Assembly (NCBI RefSeq): GCF_028551255.1
Contig: NZ_CP117031.1
Coordinates: 186,001-250,000 of the forward strand
Direction of reading: 5' to 3'
Source of the DNA: Vibrio tubiashii
GTDB lineage: Bacteria > Pseudomonadota > Gammaproteobacteria > Enterobacterales > Vibrionaceae
Length of the DNA: 64,000 bases
A program made the translations under genes and the position numbers. Each line of letters starts with the position of its first letter. The stretch's first letter is position 1. Under the pieces are notes generated by a model. It was not told the DNA's origin and ran no database searches. It saw only the letters and a list, made by a program, of their open reading frames with translations. This document shows, one piece after another, positions 35,625 to 44,072 of this stretch.

Positions 35625-36650
35625 TTAGTGGGCAGGCTCATGTTCACAATAAGATTGCGTCACTTTACGGTATTGAGTGGGCGTCATGTCATAAAACTTC
35701 TTGAACAGTAACCGGAAATGATTGATGTTGCTGTAGCCCACTTGACGGCTGATGGTTTCAATGTTCAGCCGGGTGGTACTGAGCTTGTCTCGTGCAGACG
35801 AGAGGCGCAGGCGCTGAATATAGTTAACCGGCACGTCGCCGGTTGCCGCTTTGAACCGTCGCGTCATCTGTTTTTCGCTTAAAAAACTCTTGCTTGCGCA
35901 GCGTGCCACGGTCAGATTGCCTGGGTGTTCATGATGCATCCAGTCTTGCAGTTCATGGATCAGCGTGTCGTTGTGCTGCCGATATTGGCCAAAACTGGTC
36001 AGGCAAATCCGCGCAACATTGGAAATGTCCCCCCCAATGTAGCGCTCACAATGCGCGCGATGCCCACTGCCGAACAACTCATCGATCATCAATAAGGTGG
36101 CGTCATAATAATCCCGCACGCTCGACGAGCAGATAAACGGCCCTTCGTGAGTGATTTTTAGGTGAGGCATCAGCTTGACACTGGGGTAGCGTTCCCGAAA
36201 GCCCGCCACATGTGCCCAATGGGTGGTGGCACTGCGATGATTGAGTAACCCCAACTCGGCCAGTAAAAACGTCCCCGTGCACAGGGAGACAACAAACTGG
36301 CTGCCGACGAGCTGCTGCGTCAACCACGTTTTGAGCTTGTCTGGCAGCAAATACGCTTCGTCACTTGGATCGCCACAGCAACCGAGCAAGAAAATGTCTG
36401 TTTTTTCAACTTGCTGCCACGGTGTGGGACAGGCAATCGTCAGTCCAGAAAAGGTGTGTATGTGCGCATCGTAAGGAGAGATATAACGCACATCGGGATC
36501 GGGAAGCCCGGCCAACTTGGCGGCAATGATTAACATCTCTACAGGACCGGTGATCGCGGTCGTCGGGACGTTATTGAGTAGTAAGGCGGTGATGCGTAAA
36601 GGTTTGCTAGGTTCTACCATCCGTTCGAACTCCCTTGTTGAGCCAGTCAT
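35625..36650 (-). CDS. GlxA-type AraC family transcriptional regulator
   Basis: This 341-residue protein has an N-terminal DJ-1/PfpI-like domain (LRITALLLNNVPTTAITGPVEMLIIAAKL; LLGCCGDPS; FVVSLCTGTFLLAELGLLN with the nucleophile-elbow-like Cys) and a C-terminal AraC HTH pair ending VGYSNINHFRLLFKKFYDMTPTQYRK. GlxA-type regulators respond to amine or choline-type metabolites in known cases; the ligand here is not evident. It has its own AT-rich promoter region (36651-36935) and lies downstream of the exporter operon in the same direction, but separated from it. Confidence 0.9.
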   Translation of the reverse strand: MTGSTREFERMVEPSKPLRITALLLNNVPTTAITGPVEMLIIAAKLAGLPDPDVRYISPYDAHIHTFSGLTIACPTPWQQVEKTDIFLLGCCGDPSDEAYLLPDKLKTWLTQQLVGSQFVVSLCTGTFLLAELGLLNHRSATTHWAHVAGFRERYPSVKLMPHLKITHEGPFICSSSVRDYYDATLLMIDELFGSGHRAHCERYIGGDISNVARICLTSFGQYRQHNDTLIHELQDWMHHEHPGNLTVARCASKSFLSEKQMTRRFKAATGDVPVNYIQRLRLSSARDKLSTTRLNIETISRQVGYSNINHFRLLFKKFYDMTPTQYRKVTQSYCEHEPAH

Positions 36651-36935
36651 AACATCACTATGCGCTGTAAATAGATCTGGTCGTTAATCAAAAAAGATGA
36701 ATTATCAGTCATTCATGACGTGATAGAGTTTTTTGGTGTGGTTTTTAATTAACTGATAAATAAGAATTAATTATCTTCATGTCGCATTAATAACCAATTA
36801 TGTTGATTGAAATAGTGTAATTACTCTATTTTTGTTCTGTGCAATAAGCGATTTGGCCGTGAGCGTATCGGCGCGAAGCTAGAAAATCCACCCGTTCACG
36901 TCTGGGTGTCTTGGCGCTCGGCCCCATTTTACGCG

Positions 36936-39065
36936 CTAGGACTGAGCGCTGACCCCGTTGAGCGCGGCAATATCAATCACGCGATCAGCAGAATCAATGG
37001 TGCTAGGTCGGTGAGCCACAATCACGCGGGTGATTGCGGCTTGGTCACGGATCATGGTGTTGATGTGTTGCTCCGATTGGGCATCCAAGTGACTGGTCGC
37101 TTCATCGAAGATCAGAATGTCTGGTTGTCGATATAGGGCTCTGGCAAGGAGCACACGTTGTTTTTGTCCACCGGACAAGGTGTTGCCCAGTTCACCTACA
37201 AAGGTCTCATACCCCATCGGTAACTGCTCAATGTGCTGGCGAATGTCGGCCATGGCCGCCACGTCGCGTACACGCTGCGCATCAACCTGGAGGTCGAAAA
37301 ACGAAATGTTTTCTTCTAATGAGCCAGATAACAAGGTGTCATCTTGCATGACGCTGCCTATCATCTGGCGATATTCGCTTAGATTCAGCGAACTGAGTGG
37401 CGTGCCGTCGATGAGAATTTGACCTTGGGTGGGCGTTAGCATGCCGAGCATCAACTTAATCACGGTGGTTTTGCCACACCCAGAGGCGCCAATCAGGGCG
37501 ACCGCTTCACCCGCGTGGATCTCAAAGCTGAGATTGTCGATCACGCGAGGCTCATGGTCAGAATACTGATAACTGACCTGTTCAAAACGAATGCTAGGTG
37601 ACAAGTGTGCCACATCGACGTAAGAACGCTGAGGTTCGGGCTCTTCTCGTTCAGTCAACACCACATCGCCCACGCGTTCTAAGTGTAAACTCAGCATCTT
37701 GAGCTGAAACAGAGTATCAATAAAGCCGGAGACTCGGGTAGAGAACTGATCTTTAAACGACAAGGCCGCGATGAGCATCCCTACCGTCAGATCCCCGGTG
37801 AGTGCGGCTGCGGTACCGACCCAAACGATCATCAGACCTTCAAGACCAAAAATCAGAGTACTCATCGACTCGAACATAATGCCGAGTTTCTGCTGTCGAA
37901 TGTCGGCATTGCGCTCATCGACCAAAAGATTTTGCCAACGAACCGCGCGATTGTCAGTGCGGCCAAACAATCGAATGCTCTGGATGCTGCGAACCGTTTC
38001 TAGAAAATACGTTTTTTCCTTAGCACTGGATAAAATGAACTCGAGATTGAGTTCGCGAAATCGCGCGAAGAATCCTTGTCGCAGCAGAAAATAGACGCTC
38101 ATGGCCCCCAAGGCAATGGCGGCTATCTTGGGATCGTAACTCAATAGCATGGCCAGCGCACCCATTGCCAACATCCCGTCCAACAGCGCTTCGACAACCT
38201 GTTTAGTAATGGCACTTTCGATAACGTCCAAAGAATCAAATCGTGACGCGATGTCACCCAGATTACGTTTTTCAAAAAAGGGGATCGGTAAGTGCATCAT
38301 GTGCTGAAAGACGCGTGCACGCCACTGCAGGTTAAAGCTGGCGCTGACTGCCATGACGGTCCAAGCGCGCAATGCACTGGCCCCTACGCGGATCAGGAGC
38401 AGTAAACCAAAGCCTATGATGACCAAAGACAATAAGCTCTGATCTTGGCTGGGGACAACGTGGTCAATCACCACTTGAGGCAGAAAGCTGGCCCCTAAGA
38501 CACAAATCTCATAGACCAGGGCTAACGCAACGATTTTCGCCAGCGAGCCGATCAGACCGTTAGGGCGGCCGAACACATCACGCAAGGTCGGTTGATGGAT
38601 GTCATGACGCATGGGGGCCATGCTGTCGAGTGGGGTCAGCTCTAAGATCACTCCCGTGAAATGCTGTGAAAACGCCGCGCGCGACAGACGGCGGCGGCCA
38701 ATATAGGGATCGTGAATGTAAAAATAATGCCGGCTGACCTTCACTAAGACGACAAAGTGATTGAGATCCCAGTGCAAGATACACGGGTTGGCGATGCTCG
38801 CCAAATCGTCCACTTCGACACGCAGCGGACGACCGCTTAGGTCGAGCTTTTTGGCCATGGTCATCAGATCGCTCAGGGTGCTGCCATTGAGCGACACCGA
38901 CATCTCGCTGCGTAATCGGGTTAGGTTTAATTTATGCCCCCAGTACTCGGCAATCATGCCGACACACGCGAGCCCGCATTCAGCGGCTTCGGATTGATAG
39001 AAGAGGGGGATCTTGCGCGAAAAACCGATCTGCAGGCGTTCCGCTAAATCATTCAATACTGTCAC
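36936..39065 (-). CDS. Peptidase-containing ABC exporter (C39 PCAT, CvaB-like)
   Basis: This 709-residue fusion has three parts. The N-terminal C39 peptidase has QSEAAECGLAC with catalytic C30, then H103 in HWDLNHFVV and D119 in HDPYIGR. Six TM helices follow (about residues 170-450). The nucleotide-binding domain has Walker A GASGCGKTT (about 521), LSGGQKQR and ILIFDEATSHLD. This class cleaves double-glycine leaders and exports the core peptide, in bacteriocin systems such as colicin V. All catalytic residues are present. It is the last gene of the peptide operon, 9 bp after the HlyD-type adaptor gene. Confidence 0.93.
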   Translation of the reverse strand: MTVLNDLAERLQIGFSRKIPLFYQSEAAECGLACVGMIAEYWGHKLNLTRLRSEMSVSLNGSTLSDLMTMAKKLDLSGRPLRVEVDDLASIANPCILHWDLNHFVVLVKVSRHYFYIHDPYIGRRRLSRAAFSQHFTGVILELTPLDSMAPMRHDIHQPTLRDVFGRPNGLIGSLAKIVALALVYEICVLGASFLPQVVIDHVVPSQDQSLLSLVIIGFGLLLLIRVGASALRAWTVMAVSASFNLQWRARVFQHMMHLPIPFFEKRNLGDIASRFDSLDVIESAITKQVVEALLDGMLAMGALAMLLSYDPKIAAIALGAMSVYFLLRQGFFARFRELNLEFILSSAKEKTYFLETVRSIQSIRLFGRTDNRAVRWQNLLVDERNADIRQQKLGIMFESMSTLIFGLEGLMIVWVGTAAALTGDLTVGMLIAALSFKDQFSTRVSGFIDTLFQLKMLSLHLERVGDVVLTEREEPEPQRSYVDVAHLSPSIRFEQVSYQYSDHEPRVIDNLSFEIHAGEAVALIGASGCGKTTVIKLMLGMLTPTQGQILIDGTPLSSLNLSEYRQMIGSVMQDDTLLSGSLEENISFFDLQVDAQRVRDVAAMADIRQHIEQLPMGYETFVGELGNTLSGGQKQRVLLARALYRQPDILIFDEATSHLDAQSEQHINTMIRDQAAITRVIVAHRPSTIDSADRVIDIAALNGVSAQS

Positions 39066-39074
39066 TGTATTACC

Positions 39075-40328
39075 TTACATGTATTCTTGGACTTTTTTGA
39101 AAGGATCGAGGAGCCACTGATAGATTTTTCGTCGTTCGACTTCTAGGCTCGCTTCAAGGTTCATTCCGGCACGAAGTGGGGTGTCGACCCCATACACATC
39201 CACCGATTGCGAGCGCAGCGTCACTTTGACTAAGTAGACAAACGGTGGCAACGGGGTTTTGGCTTGGGAAGGCGGTTGGTATTTGAGATCGTCCACCGCA
39301 ACCGTGGTGGATGAGATAGCGTCAATCACCCCCTCGTACTGGCCGAATTTTTGGTAGGGAAACGCTTCATATTGCAAACGGACGGATTGACCCACGGATA
39401 AAAATCCCACCGCCCGGCTTGGGACGAACAACACCGCCTGCAAAGCTTGACCCTCGGGAATGATGCTGAGTAACACACTGTTTTGCGACACGGGCCCTTG
39501 CGAGACATTGAGTGCCGAGACGGTGCCGTCAAAAGGCGAGGGGACGACCGTCTCTTTAAGCGCATTGTTGGTGGCTAATTGCTGTTGGACGTCGCCAACG
39601 CGGCGCTGCAATTGGGCGCGTTCTAAGGTCAATTGGCTACCAAGTTGCTTGATTTCTGCCTGCTTTTGCGTTTGCTGGTAACGAAAGTCGTCCAATTGCA
39701 ATTGCAATTGCTGCAAATCGGCCTCAATGGCGAGCATGTCACTGCGCCGTTGGCGCAGCTCTATTTTACTGATGGCTTGCTGCTGCTGCTTGGTGACGAA
39801 GGACGCCAGTGTCTCCTGAGCCAGTTTGAGCTGTTGTTTCTTGAGCGCGATGACCTGTCGGTGACCTTCGGCATTGACCGCCAATTGACGGATCTCCCGC
39901 TCCAACGCTTGTTGCTTTTGATGGGTTAAGGTCTCGTTGGCCGCGACCTGCTGTTTAACCAGTTCGACATTCTTGTTCATCAATGCCCCCAAGTGCTGGC
40001 GTAGATCGCCATCGGTGGGGTTGGTGGATTCGGTGTTGATGACATACAGCGCTTGTCCGCGTGTGACCCGCTGTCCTTCCTCGACCAGTCGCTGGCTGAT
40101 GAGGCCGGACTCTGGGGCGAACACATCAGCAATGCCCCCTTTTGGCAGTAACAGCCCTTGCACTTTTTCTTTTTGGCTAAATTCTCCCCAAAGAGTGAAA
40201 GCCACAACCACGATCCCCACGAGGCTAGTCAGGGCAATCAAGCGCGTAAAAGTGGGCGGCAGCGCGATCAAAATGTCACCGTAGTAGCCGTGTTGGCGCT
40301 CGGTCACTTCATTGCGAAATAGGCTCAT
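39075..40328 (-). CDS. HlyD-family secretion adaptor (CvaA-like)
   Basis: This 417-residue protein has an N-terminal cytoplasmic stretch (MSLFRNEVTERQ), one TM helix (about residues 27-47), a biotinyl-lipoyl-like half-motif (GGIADVFAPESGLISQRLVEEGQRVTRGQALYVI), a long coiled coil rich in Gln and Lys (about residues 90-235), the second half VPSPFDGTVSALNVSQGPVSQ, and a C-terminal barrel region. It bridges the ABC exporter and a TolC-type outer-membrane channel. Its start codon overlaps the stop of the preceding gene (ATGA), showing operon coupling. The TolC partner is not in this window. Confidence 0.92.
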   Translation of the reverse strand: MSLFRNEVTERQHGYYGDILIALPPTFTRLIALTSLVGIVVVAFTLWGEFSQKEKVQGLLLPKGGIADVFAPESGLISQRLVEEGQRVTRGQALYVINTESTNPTDGDLRQHLGALMNKNVELVKQQVAANETLTHQKQQALEREIRQLAVNAEGHRQVIALKKQQLKLAQETLASFVTKQQQQAISKIELRQRRSDMLAIEADLQQLQLQLDDFRYQQTQKQAEIKQLGSQLTLERAQLQRRVGDVQQQLATNNALKETVVPSPFDGTVSALNVSQGPVSQNSVLLSIIPEGQALQAVLFVPSRAVGFLSVGQSVRLQYEAFPYQKFGQYEGVIDAISSTTVAVDDLKYQPPSQAKTPLPPFVYLVKVTLRSQSVDVYGVDTPLRAGMNLEASLEVERRKIYQWLLDPFKKVQEYM

Positions 40329-41704
40329 TGAAGCTCCAAAGCGGGGTGATATTCATGAAAGTAGACCTCGGCGTTACGCCAAAATAACCAACCTTGTGGG
40401 CTGATTTCTATCAGTTGGCACAGGGCGTCGGCCTTGGCTTGCACTATGGCCTCGCGGGATAGGTGCCGTGTCGGAATGGGCGTAACTTCCAGAGTGAAGC
40501 GTTTTCGTTTGACCAGCCCGGCGATGTACAAATTGGCCGCCGTTTTGTCGGCCAGTAAGGCGCCAGTGTGGGTGATAAACGCGCGCTGCTGCCACATCGT
40601 ACACGCCGTGAATGAGCGTGCCATCTGAAGCCCCGACGCCTCGTCCGAAACAAACAACGGATTGCCATCGGCAAACATAATAATGTGTGCCCCTGCCCGC
40701 GCCCGTTTAAGCAGTTTGAAAAACGAGTGCTTACCTGCGGGCGGCAAGATTTCCAAGGTGCGTTCATGACCTTGCTCAGCGAAAGCTTGGTGACACAGAG
40801 TGATCATGGTGTCATCCCAGGGGTTACCGTAGACCACCACATCGCGATCTGAGGGCAGATTTTGCAGCACGCTGTACACCGCGCTAATGGGGTCAAACAG
40901 GTGAAGTAACTCAATGATGCACTGACCGTCAAACGGCGACTGAGGGGAAGACAGCGGAGCCGAGATCACGCGGTGTGCCCATTCAACCGAGCGAGGACGG
41001 CGCAATTTCCGCAACAGATGGGCGGTGTAGCCCATATTGATCGCCAGTTCTGCCAAGTTGGCTCTGGCCAAGTGACGTGCTTGTTCGTTGGGACACGCAA
41101 GCACGCGCTGAATATTGTGTTGCGGCGCGGCCAAAATGTCCGGCTGAACGTAGCAATCCCACCACCGAGTCAGCAGGCGAAGGAGCGCGCGGGTTGGGCG
41201 TTTGCCAAACGACGACATCATCAAAGCCAATGGGGTTAACCGCTTGACCAGCGTGCGTTCTTGGGCTTGCTCTCGTTTGAAAACTTGGGCCAGTGGTGAG
41301 GGGCCTGAGGAGGGCTCGCCCAGCGATAGAACGTAGTTGACGTAACCGGGCTTTTTACACAGATCGAGAAACTCCATGCTGCGATAATGTCGCTCGCCTA
41401 AATACGGATCCCACACCAGCAGTCCCTGAAGGGAGACGTCGAGGACGACAACGCAATGGTGCAAGTTCCAGTGGACCAGACAGGGGGGCGACAATAACTC
41501 CAGATCCGACTCCTCCTGAACGGCGGTAGCGGAAAAGGGGACACCTTGCTCCGTCAAATACACCGCTAAGCGTTCGTGCAGATACATCGAGGAAAAAGAA
41601 GAGAGACGGTCCACATGCGCTTGGGAAAGCGCGAGTCCTAGTTTGGTGAGGCACTGAAACAATGGGTGTGGCGTGTGGGACAAATCGTGAGTGGGTGCGT
41701 TCAT
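40325..41704 (-). CDS. Degenerate C39-like domain fused to LpxL/LPLAT-like domain
   Basis: This 459-residue protein lies between the precursor peptide and adaptor genes. Residues 1-115 align by eye with the C39 domain of the exporter: H83 (in HWNLHHCVVV) and D99 (in VWDPYLGERHY) match its His and Asp, but its catalytic Cys falls on Leu22. Residues 165-450 resemble LpxL/HtrB-type acyltransferases: NIQRVLACPNEQARHLARANLAELAINMGY, IIMFADGNPLFVS, THTGALLADKTAAN and PQGWLFWRN near the end. The catalytic HX4(D/E) motif is replaced by YGNPWDD (about residues 292-298). Both units may thus be pseudoenzymes, perhaps binding the leader and a lipid or membrane. The second-domain assignment is an inference. 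Confidence 0.75.
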   Translation of the reverse strand: MNAPTHDLSHTPHPLFQCLTKLGLALSQAHVDRLSSFSSMYLHERLAVYLTEQGVPFSATAVQEESDLELLSPPCLVHWNLHHCVVVLDVSLQGLLVWDPYLGERHYRSMEFLDLCKKPGYVNYVLSLGEPSSGPSPLAQVFKREQAQERTLVKRLTPLALMMSSFGKRPTRALLRLLTRWWDCYVQPDILAAPQHNIQRVLACPNEQARHLARANLAELAINMGYTAHLLRKLRRPRSVEWAHRVISAPLSSPQSPFDGQCIIELLHLFDPISAVYSVLQNLPSDRDVVVYGNPWDDTMITLCHQAFAEQGHERTLEILPPAGKHSFFKLLKRARAGAHIIMFADGNPLFVSDEASGLQMARSFTACTMWQQRAFITHTGALLADKTAANLYIAGLVKRKRFTLEVTPIPTRHLSREAIVQAKADALCQLIEISPQGWLFWRNAEVYFHEYHPALELQ

Positions 41705-41761
41705 AACAGTGGTCCAATTCGCAGGAGAAGAAGGCGGAGCTCAATACCCCGCCTGCGCCGA

Positions 41762-41968
41762 TTAGATGCGGCGGCTGTTGCTACAACATACGTTGCCGTT
41801 TTTTGGTTTTGGTGATGGACGGGTTAGGCCTTCAACACCCAAACCAGCCGATTCGAGTAGACGAGACAAACCGTCTGCAACCGCACCAGCCCCATCAATT
41901 GCGCCAACCACGCCACCGCCGCTCACTTGTTTTGTTTCTTCTTGAGTTAATAGTTGTGTTTTTTTCAT
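41762..41968 (-). CDS. Double-glycine leader peptide 1 (bacteriocin-like precursor)
   Basis: This 68-residue peptide starts after AAGGAAATT. The leader MKKTQLLTQEETKQVSGG ends in a double Gly (a third Gly follows), the cleavage mark for C39 exporters. The predicted core of about 50 residues starts GVVGAIDGAGAVADGL (Gly/Ala-rich, amphipathic). It ends in a basic, Pro-rich tail with the vicinal pair C61-C62 and a final SNSRRI. It is closely similar to peptide 2. The target and activity are unknown; exported antibacterial or signalling peptide are both possible. Confidence 0.85.
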   Translation of the reverse strand: MKKTQLLTQEETKQVSGGGVVGAIDGAGAVADGLSRLLESAGLGVEGLTRPSPKPKNGNVCCSNSRRI

Positions 41969-41985
41969 AATCGAATTTCCTTAAT

Positions 41986-42216
41986 TTATTTTTGATTACC
42001 AAGTTGAGTTTTAATGGATTGCCAAACTGACTGTTCTATAAAACTCGATTTCAAACTATTCAATTCATTTTTAGAAAACAACGAAATATAGGATGAATGT
42101 CCTTTCTCTGATGTAAATACAATCCAAATAGTATTGTTGTGGGGGGGTATGTATTTCTTTTTTACTTCTATTAACAGAAAAGTAAATAAAAAACCATTAA
42201 AAGATAATAATATCAT
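41986..42216 (-). CDS. Small membrane protein, candidate immunity protein
   Basis: This 76-residue frame lies between the two precursor genes, 17 nt before peptide 1. It has one N-terminal hydrophobic segment (about residues 2-17), then a basic, serine-rich soluble tail (KKKYIPPHNNTIWIVF... FSKNELNSLKSSF). Immunity proteins of colicin-V-like systems are often small membrane proteins placed next to the precursor. No clear ribosome site is visible before the ATG, and I recognise no family. Role inferred from position only. Confidence 0.55.
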   Translation of the reverse strand: MILLSFNGFLFTFLLIEVKKKYIPPHNNTIWIVFTSEKGHSSYISLFSKNELNSLKSSFIEQSVWQSIKTQLGNQK

Positions 42217-42254
42217 TAATGTCTTTTAATGAGGGTCTGGGATGGCGAAGAGAC

Positions 42255-42281
42255 AAAAAAAACGGAGCGTAAGCTCCGTTT
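42255..42281 (-). terminator. Terminator after precursor peptide 2
   Basis: A stem of aaacggagc / gctccgttt with loop gtaa is followed, on the minus strand, by eight T. It lies 5 bp after the peptide 2 stop. It should limit read-through into the rest of the operon, giving peptide 2 its own abundant transcript. Confidence 0.85.
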
Positions 42282-42285
42282 AAGA

Positions 42286-42486
42286 CTAGATGCGGCGGCT
42301 GTTACTGCAGCAGAGGTTACCGTTCTTAGGCCTTGGGGACGGGCGGGTTAACCCATCAACCCCATGACCAGAGGCATTAATGACACGAAAGAGACCATCG
42401 GTTACTTTCGCCGCTCCATTGATCAAGCCAACGCCCCCACCGCTGACGCTTTTCATTTCATGATGAGTTAATTGTTGCTTCTTCAT
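42286..42486 (-). CDS. Double-glycine leader peptide 2 (bacteriocin-like precursor)
   Basis: The ATG at 42486, after AAAAGGT, gives 66 residues; the frame is open further upstream. The leader MKKQQLTHHEMKSVSGG ends at a double Gly. The core of about 49 residues begins GVGLINGAAKVTDGLF and shares with peptide 1 the tail GLTRPSP(R/K)PKNGN(V/L)CC followed by SNSRRI, with C59-C60. A terminator follows directly. It is the first gene of the cluster and may be the main product. Confidence 0.85.
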   Translation of the reverse strand: MKKQQLTHHEMKSVSGGGVGLINGAAKVTDGLFRVINASGHGVDGLTRPSPRPKNGNLCCSNSRRI

Positions 42487-42603
42487 ACATTTACCTTTTA
42501 TTAAAATGACCAGTTGTTCTGGCCAGTGCAAAATAATCAACGTCAATCATTGAATCAATGAAAATAATAAAGGATATCCGAAAAGCCGACAAAGAATGTC
42601 GTT

Positions 42604-42888
42604 TTATTGCCGTTCCACTTTTATATGAACGATATTTCTATTAGATAAATACGTTAAATCATTGGCTGAAGGAATAGAGATCGGAACGCGTCCTGATGTG
42701 TGTGAGTCAGATCGGCACAATGTCTCTTTTCGGGTGTGGATATGAGCCAAATGGTACTTAACGGCGCCCATTTTTTGTATAACGTAAAGACGGCCTGTTG
42801 ATGAACAACGATAAAACCGCTTTGAATTCCGTGGATTAGCGGTGGTCAGAAGGGGGATCAGCACTCTTGGTGGATACCTTGCGTGCAT
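42604..42888 (-). CDS. Possible small basic protein
   Basis: A 94-codon frame from ATG 42888 (open further upstream to 42948) reads MHARYPPRVLIPLL..., then GRLYVIQKMGAVKYHLAHIH and a plausible end. It has no clear ribosome site and its composition is basic. It lies upstream of the peptide cluster in the same direction, ending 118 bp before peptide 2. It could be a small regulator, or non-coding. I recognise no family. Confidence 0.3.
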   Translation of the reverse strand: MHARYPPRVLIPLLTTANPRNSKRFYRCSSTGRLYVIQKMGAVKYHLAHIHTRKETLCRSDSHTSGRVPISIPSANDLTYLSNRNIVHIKVERQ

Positions 42889-43050
42889 TATTGTTCGGTG
42901 TACAATGAAAATGTCCAACAGTCCACGGAGCAAGATTGTCGTGAGCAAAGGGACGTGATGCCATCACTCGTTGTTGCGCAAAGGCGTGAGGCAGGGAGAC
43001 CATCCCCGCAATGGCAAGGCGGCGCCTTTTGACGGAGTGAATATGTTAGA

Positions 43051-43074
43051 AACCGACCCACCGAGCGGTCGGTT
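43051..43074. promoter_or_regulatory. Candidate TetR-family operator
   Basis: The inverted repeat aaccgacc (43051-43058) / ggtcggtt (43067-43074) with an 8-bp spacer lies 95 bp upstream of the TetR-type gene. TetR-family proteins bind such palindromes, often their own promoter; the match is by position and symmetry only. Confidence 0.5.
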
Positions 43075-43168
43075 TAGCAAGCGTCATATCGTCCACGACA
43101 CCGCCACGCTTCGAGAGCCATTAAGGACGCAAACATCGTATGCACAGCAGCACTCTAGGTAACGGGTT

Positions 43169-43888
43169 ATGAAAAGAAAAGCGAACACGCCTTCTTTGTC
43201 CAAGGCGCTCATTTTAGACGAGTCGCTACGATTACTGGCAGAGAAGGGGATCCAGGCGTTCAGTATTCGCGACCTTGCTCGACGTCTGGAGACTTATCCC
43301 ACCGCGATCTATTGGTATTTCCACAACAAAAATGCCTTACTGGGCGAAATTGCCAATAGGGTGATGTCCAATGTCACACCCAGTGATGAGGCATTGACCG
43401 GGCAGGGTTGGCTGAACGCGCTGTTTCAGAACTATCGCGAAGCGATCAAGCAACATCCGCATGTCTCGGATCTGATTGGCGCGCGACTCTTGGCAAATGC
43501 GCATCAAAACCCCAGCCTGCTGGAAGGGGTCCTTACCGCGTTACTTGAAATGAAGTGCCCAGAGCGGCACCTTGTGACTATGTATAACACGACAGTGGCG
43601 GCCATGTGTGGTTTCGCGACGATGGAATTTGGGCACCTGCCTCAAGAAGACTTACAACAATGGCGCGATCAGTTGCAAGCCAAGGCCGATAGGCTCAACG
43701 CGGCTGACTATCCGAACCTAACGCGAAGCTTGCCGCAGATGATGAATCGGGCTTTTGTCTTACGTTGGCAAAATGGGCACGAGCAGCCAATGAACGACAG
43801 TTTTAACCGCTATGTCGACGTGGTATTGGCGGGGTTACAGGGACAAATCGCGGCAATGATTGCTGTCACGGAGGAAGCGCAACGTTGA
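43169..43888 (+). CDS. TetR/AcrR family regulator
   Basis: This 239-residue protein has an N-terminal HTH (ILDESLRLLAEKGIQAFSIRDLARRLETYPTAIYWYFHNKNALLGEI), the typical TetR layout. A helical ligand-binding domain of the TetR C-terminal type follows. The ribosome site is weak. It lies between the divergent peptide operon and the VtrA-like gene, so it may control its own promoter and one of these. The ligand is unknown. Confidence 0.88.
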   Translation: MKRKANTPSLSKALILDESLRLLAEKGIQAFSIRDLARRLETYPTAIYWYFHNKNALLGEIANRVMSNVTPSDEALTGQGWLNALFQNYREAIKQHPHVSDLIGARLLANAHQNPSLLEGVLTALLEMKCPERHLVTMYNTTVAAMCGFATMEFGHLPQEDLQQWRDQLQAKADRLNAADYPNLTRSLPQMMNRAFVLRWQNGHEQPMNDSFNRYVDVVLAGLQGQIAAMIAVTEEAQR

Positions 43889-44072
43889 TCCCTACGGGGT
43901 GGGCAACGGGCAGGAGGACGTGATCACATCGCTGAAGGAAAGGCCAACCATCAGCGTGTCTTGTGAGTGTGGCCAGCGGCCACAAGCGATGCCAGCTCAA
44001 AGAGAGTAGGAGTGACGACAAACAATCAGTACCCAGAAGAGGTACCACGATGCATTAGGGGAAGTGGGTTGA

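Larger units (their letters stand above)
42487..43168. other. Divergent control region between peptide operon and TetR gene
   Basis: The left 110 bp are AT-rich and should hold the promoter for the peptide cluster. A candidate minus-strand gene (42604-42888) and a TetR-type palindrome (43051-43074) are listed separately. A + strand frame in 42971-43162 looks non-coding. Confidence 0.5.

Noticed and set aside
41355..41744. 129-codon minus-strand frame overlapping the accessory fusion gene
   Set aside because: It is a shifted frame of the 459-residue protein and lacks a start signal.
42971..43162. 63-codon frame between the peptide cluster and TetR gene
   Set aside because: It contains the palindromic operator candidate and has no natural protein features.
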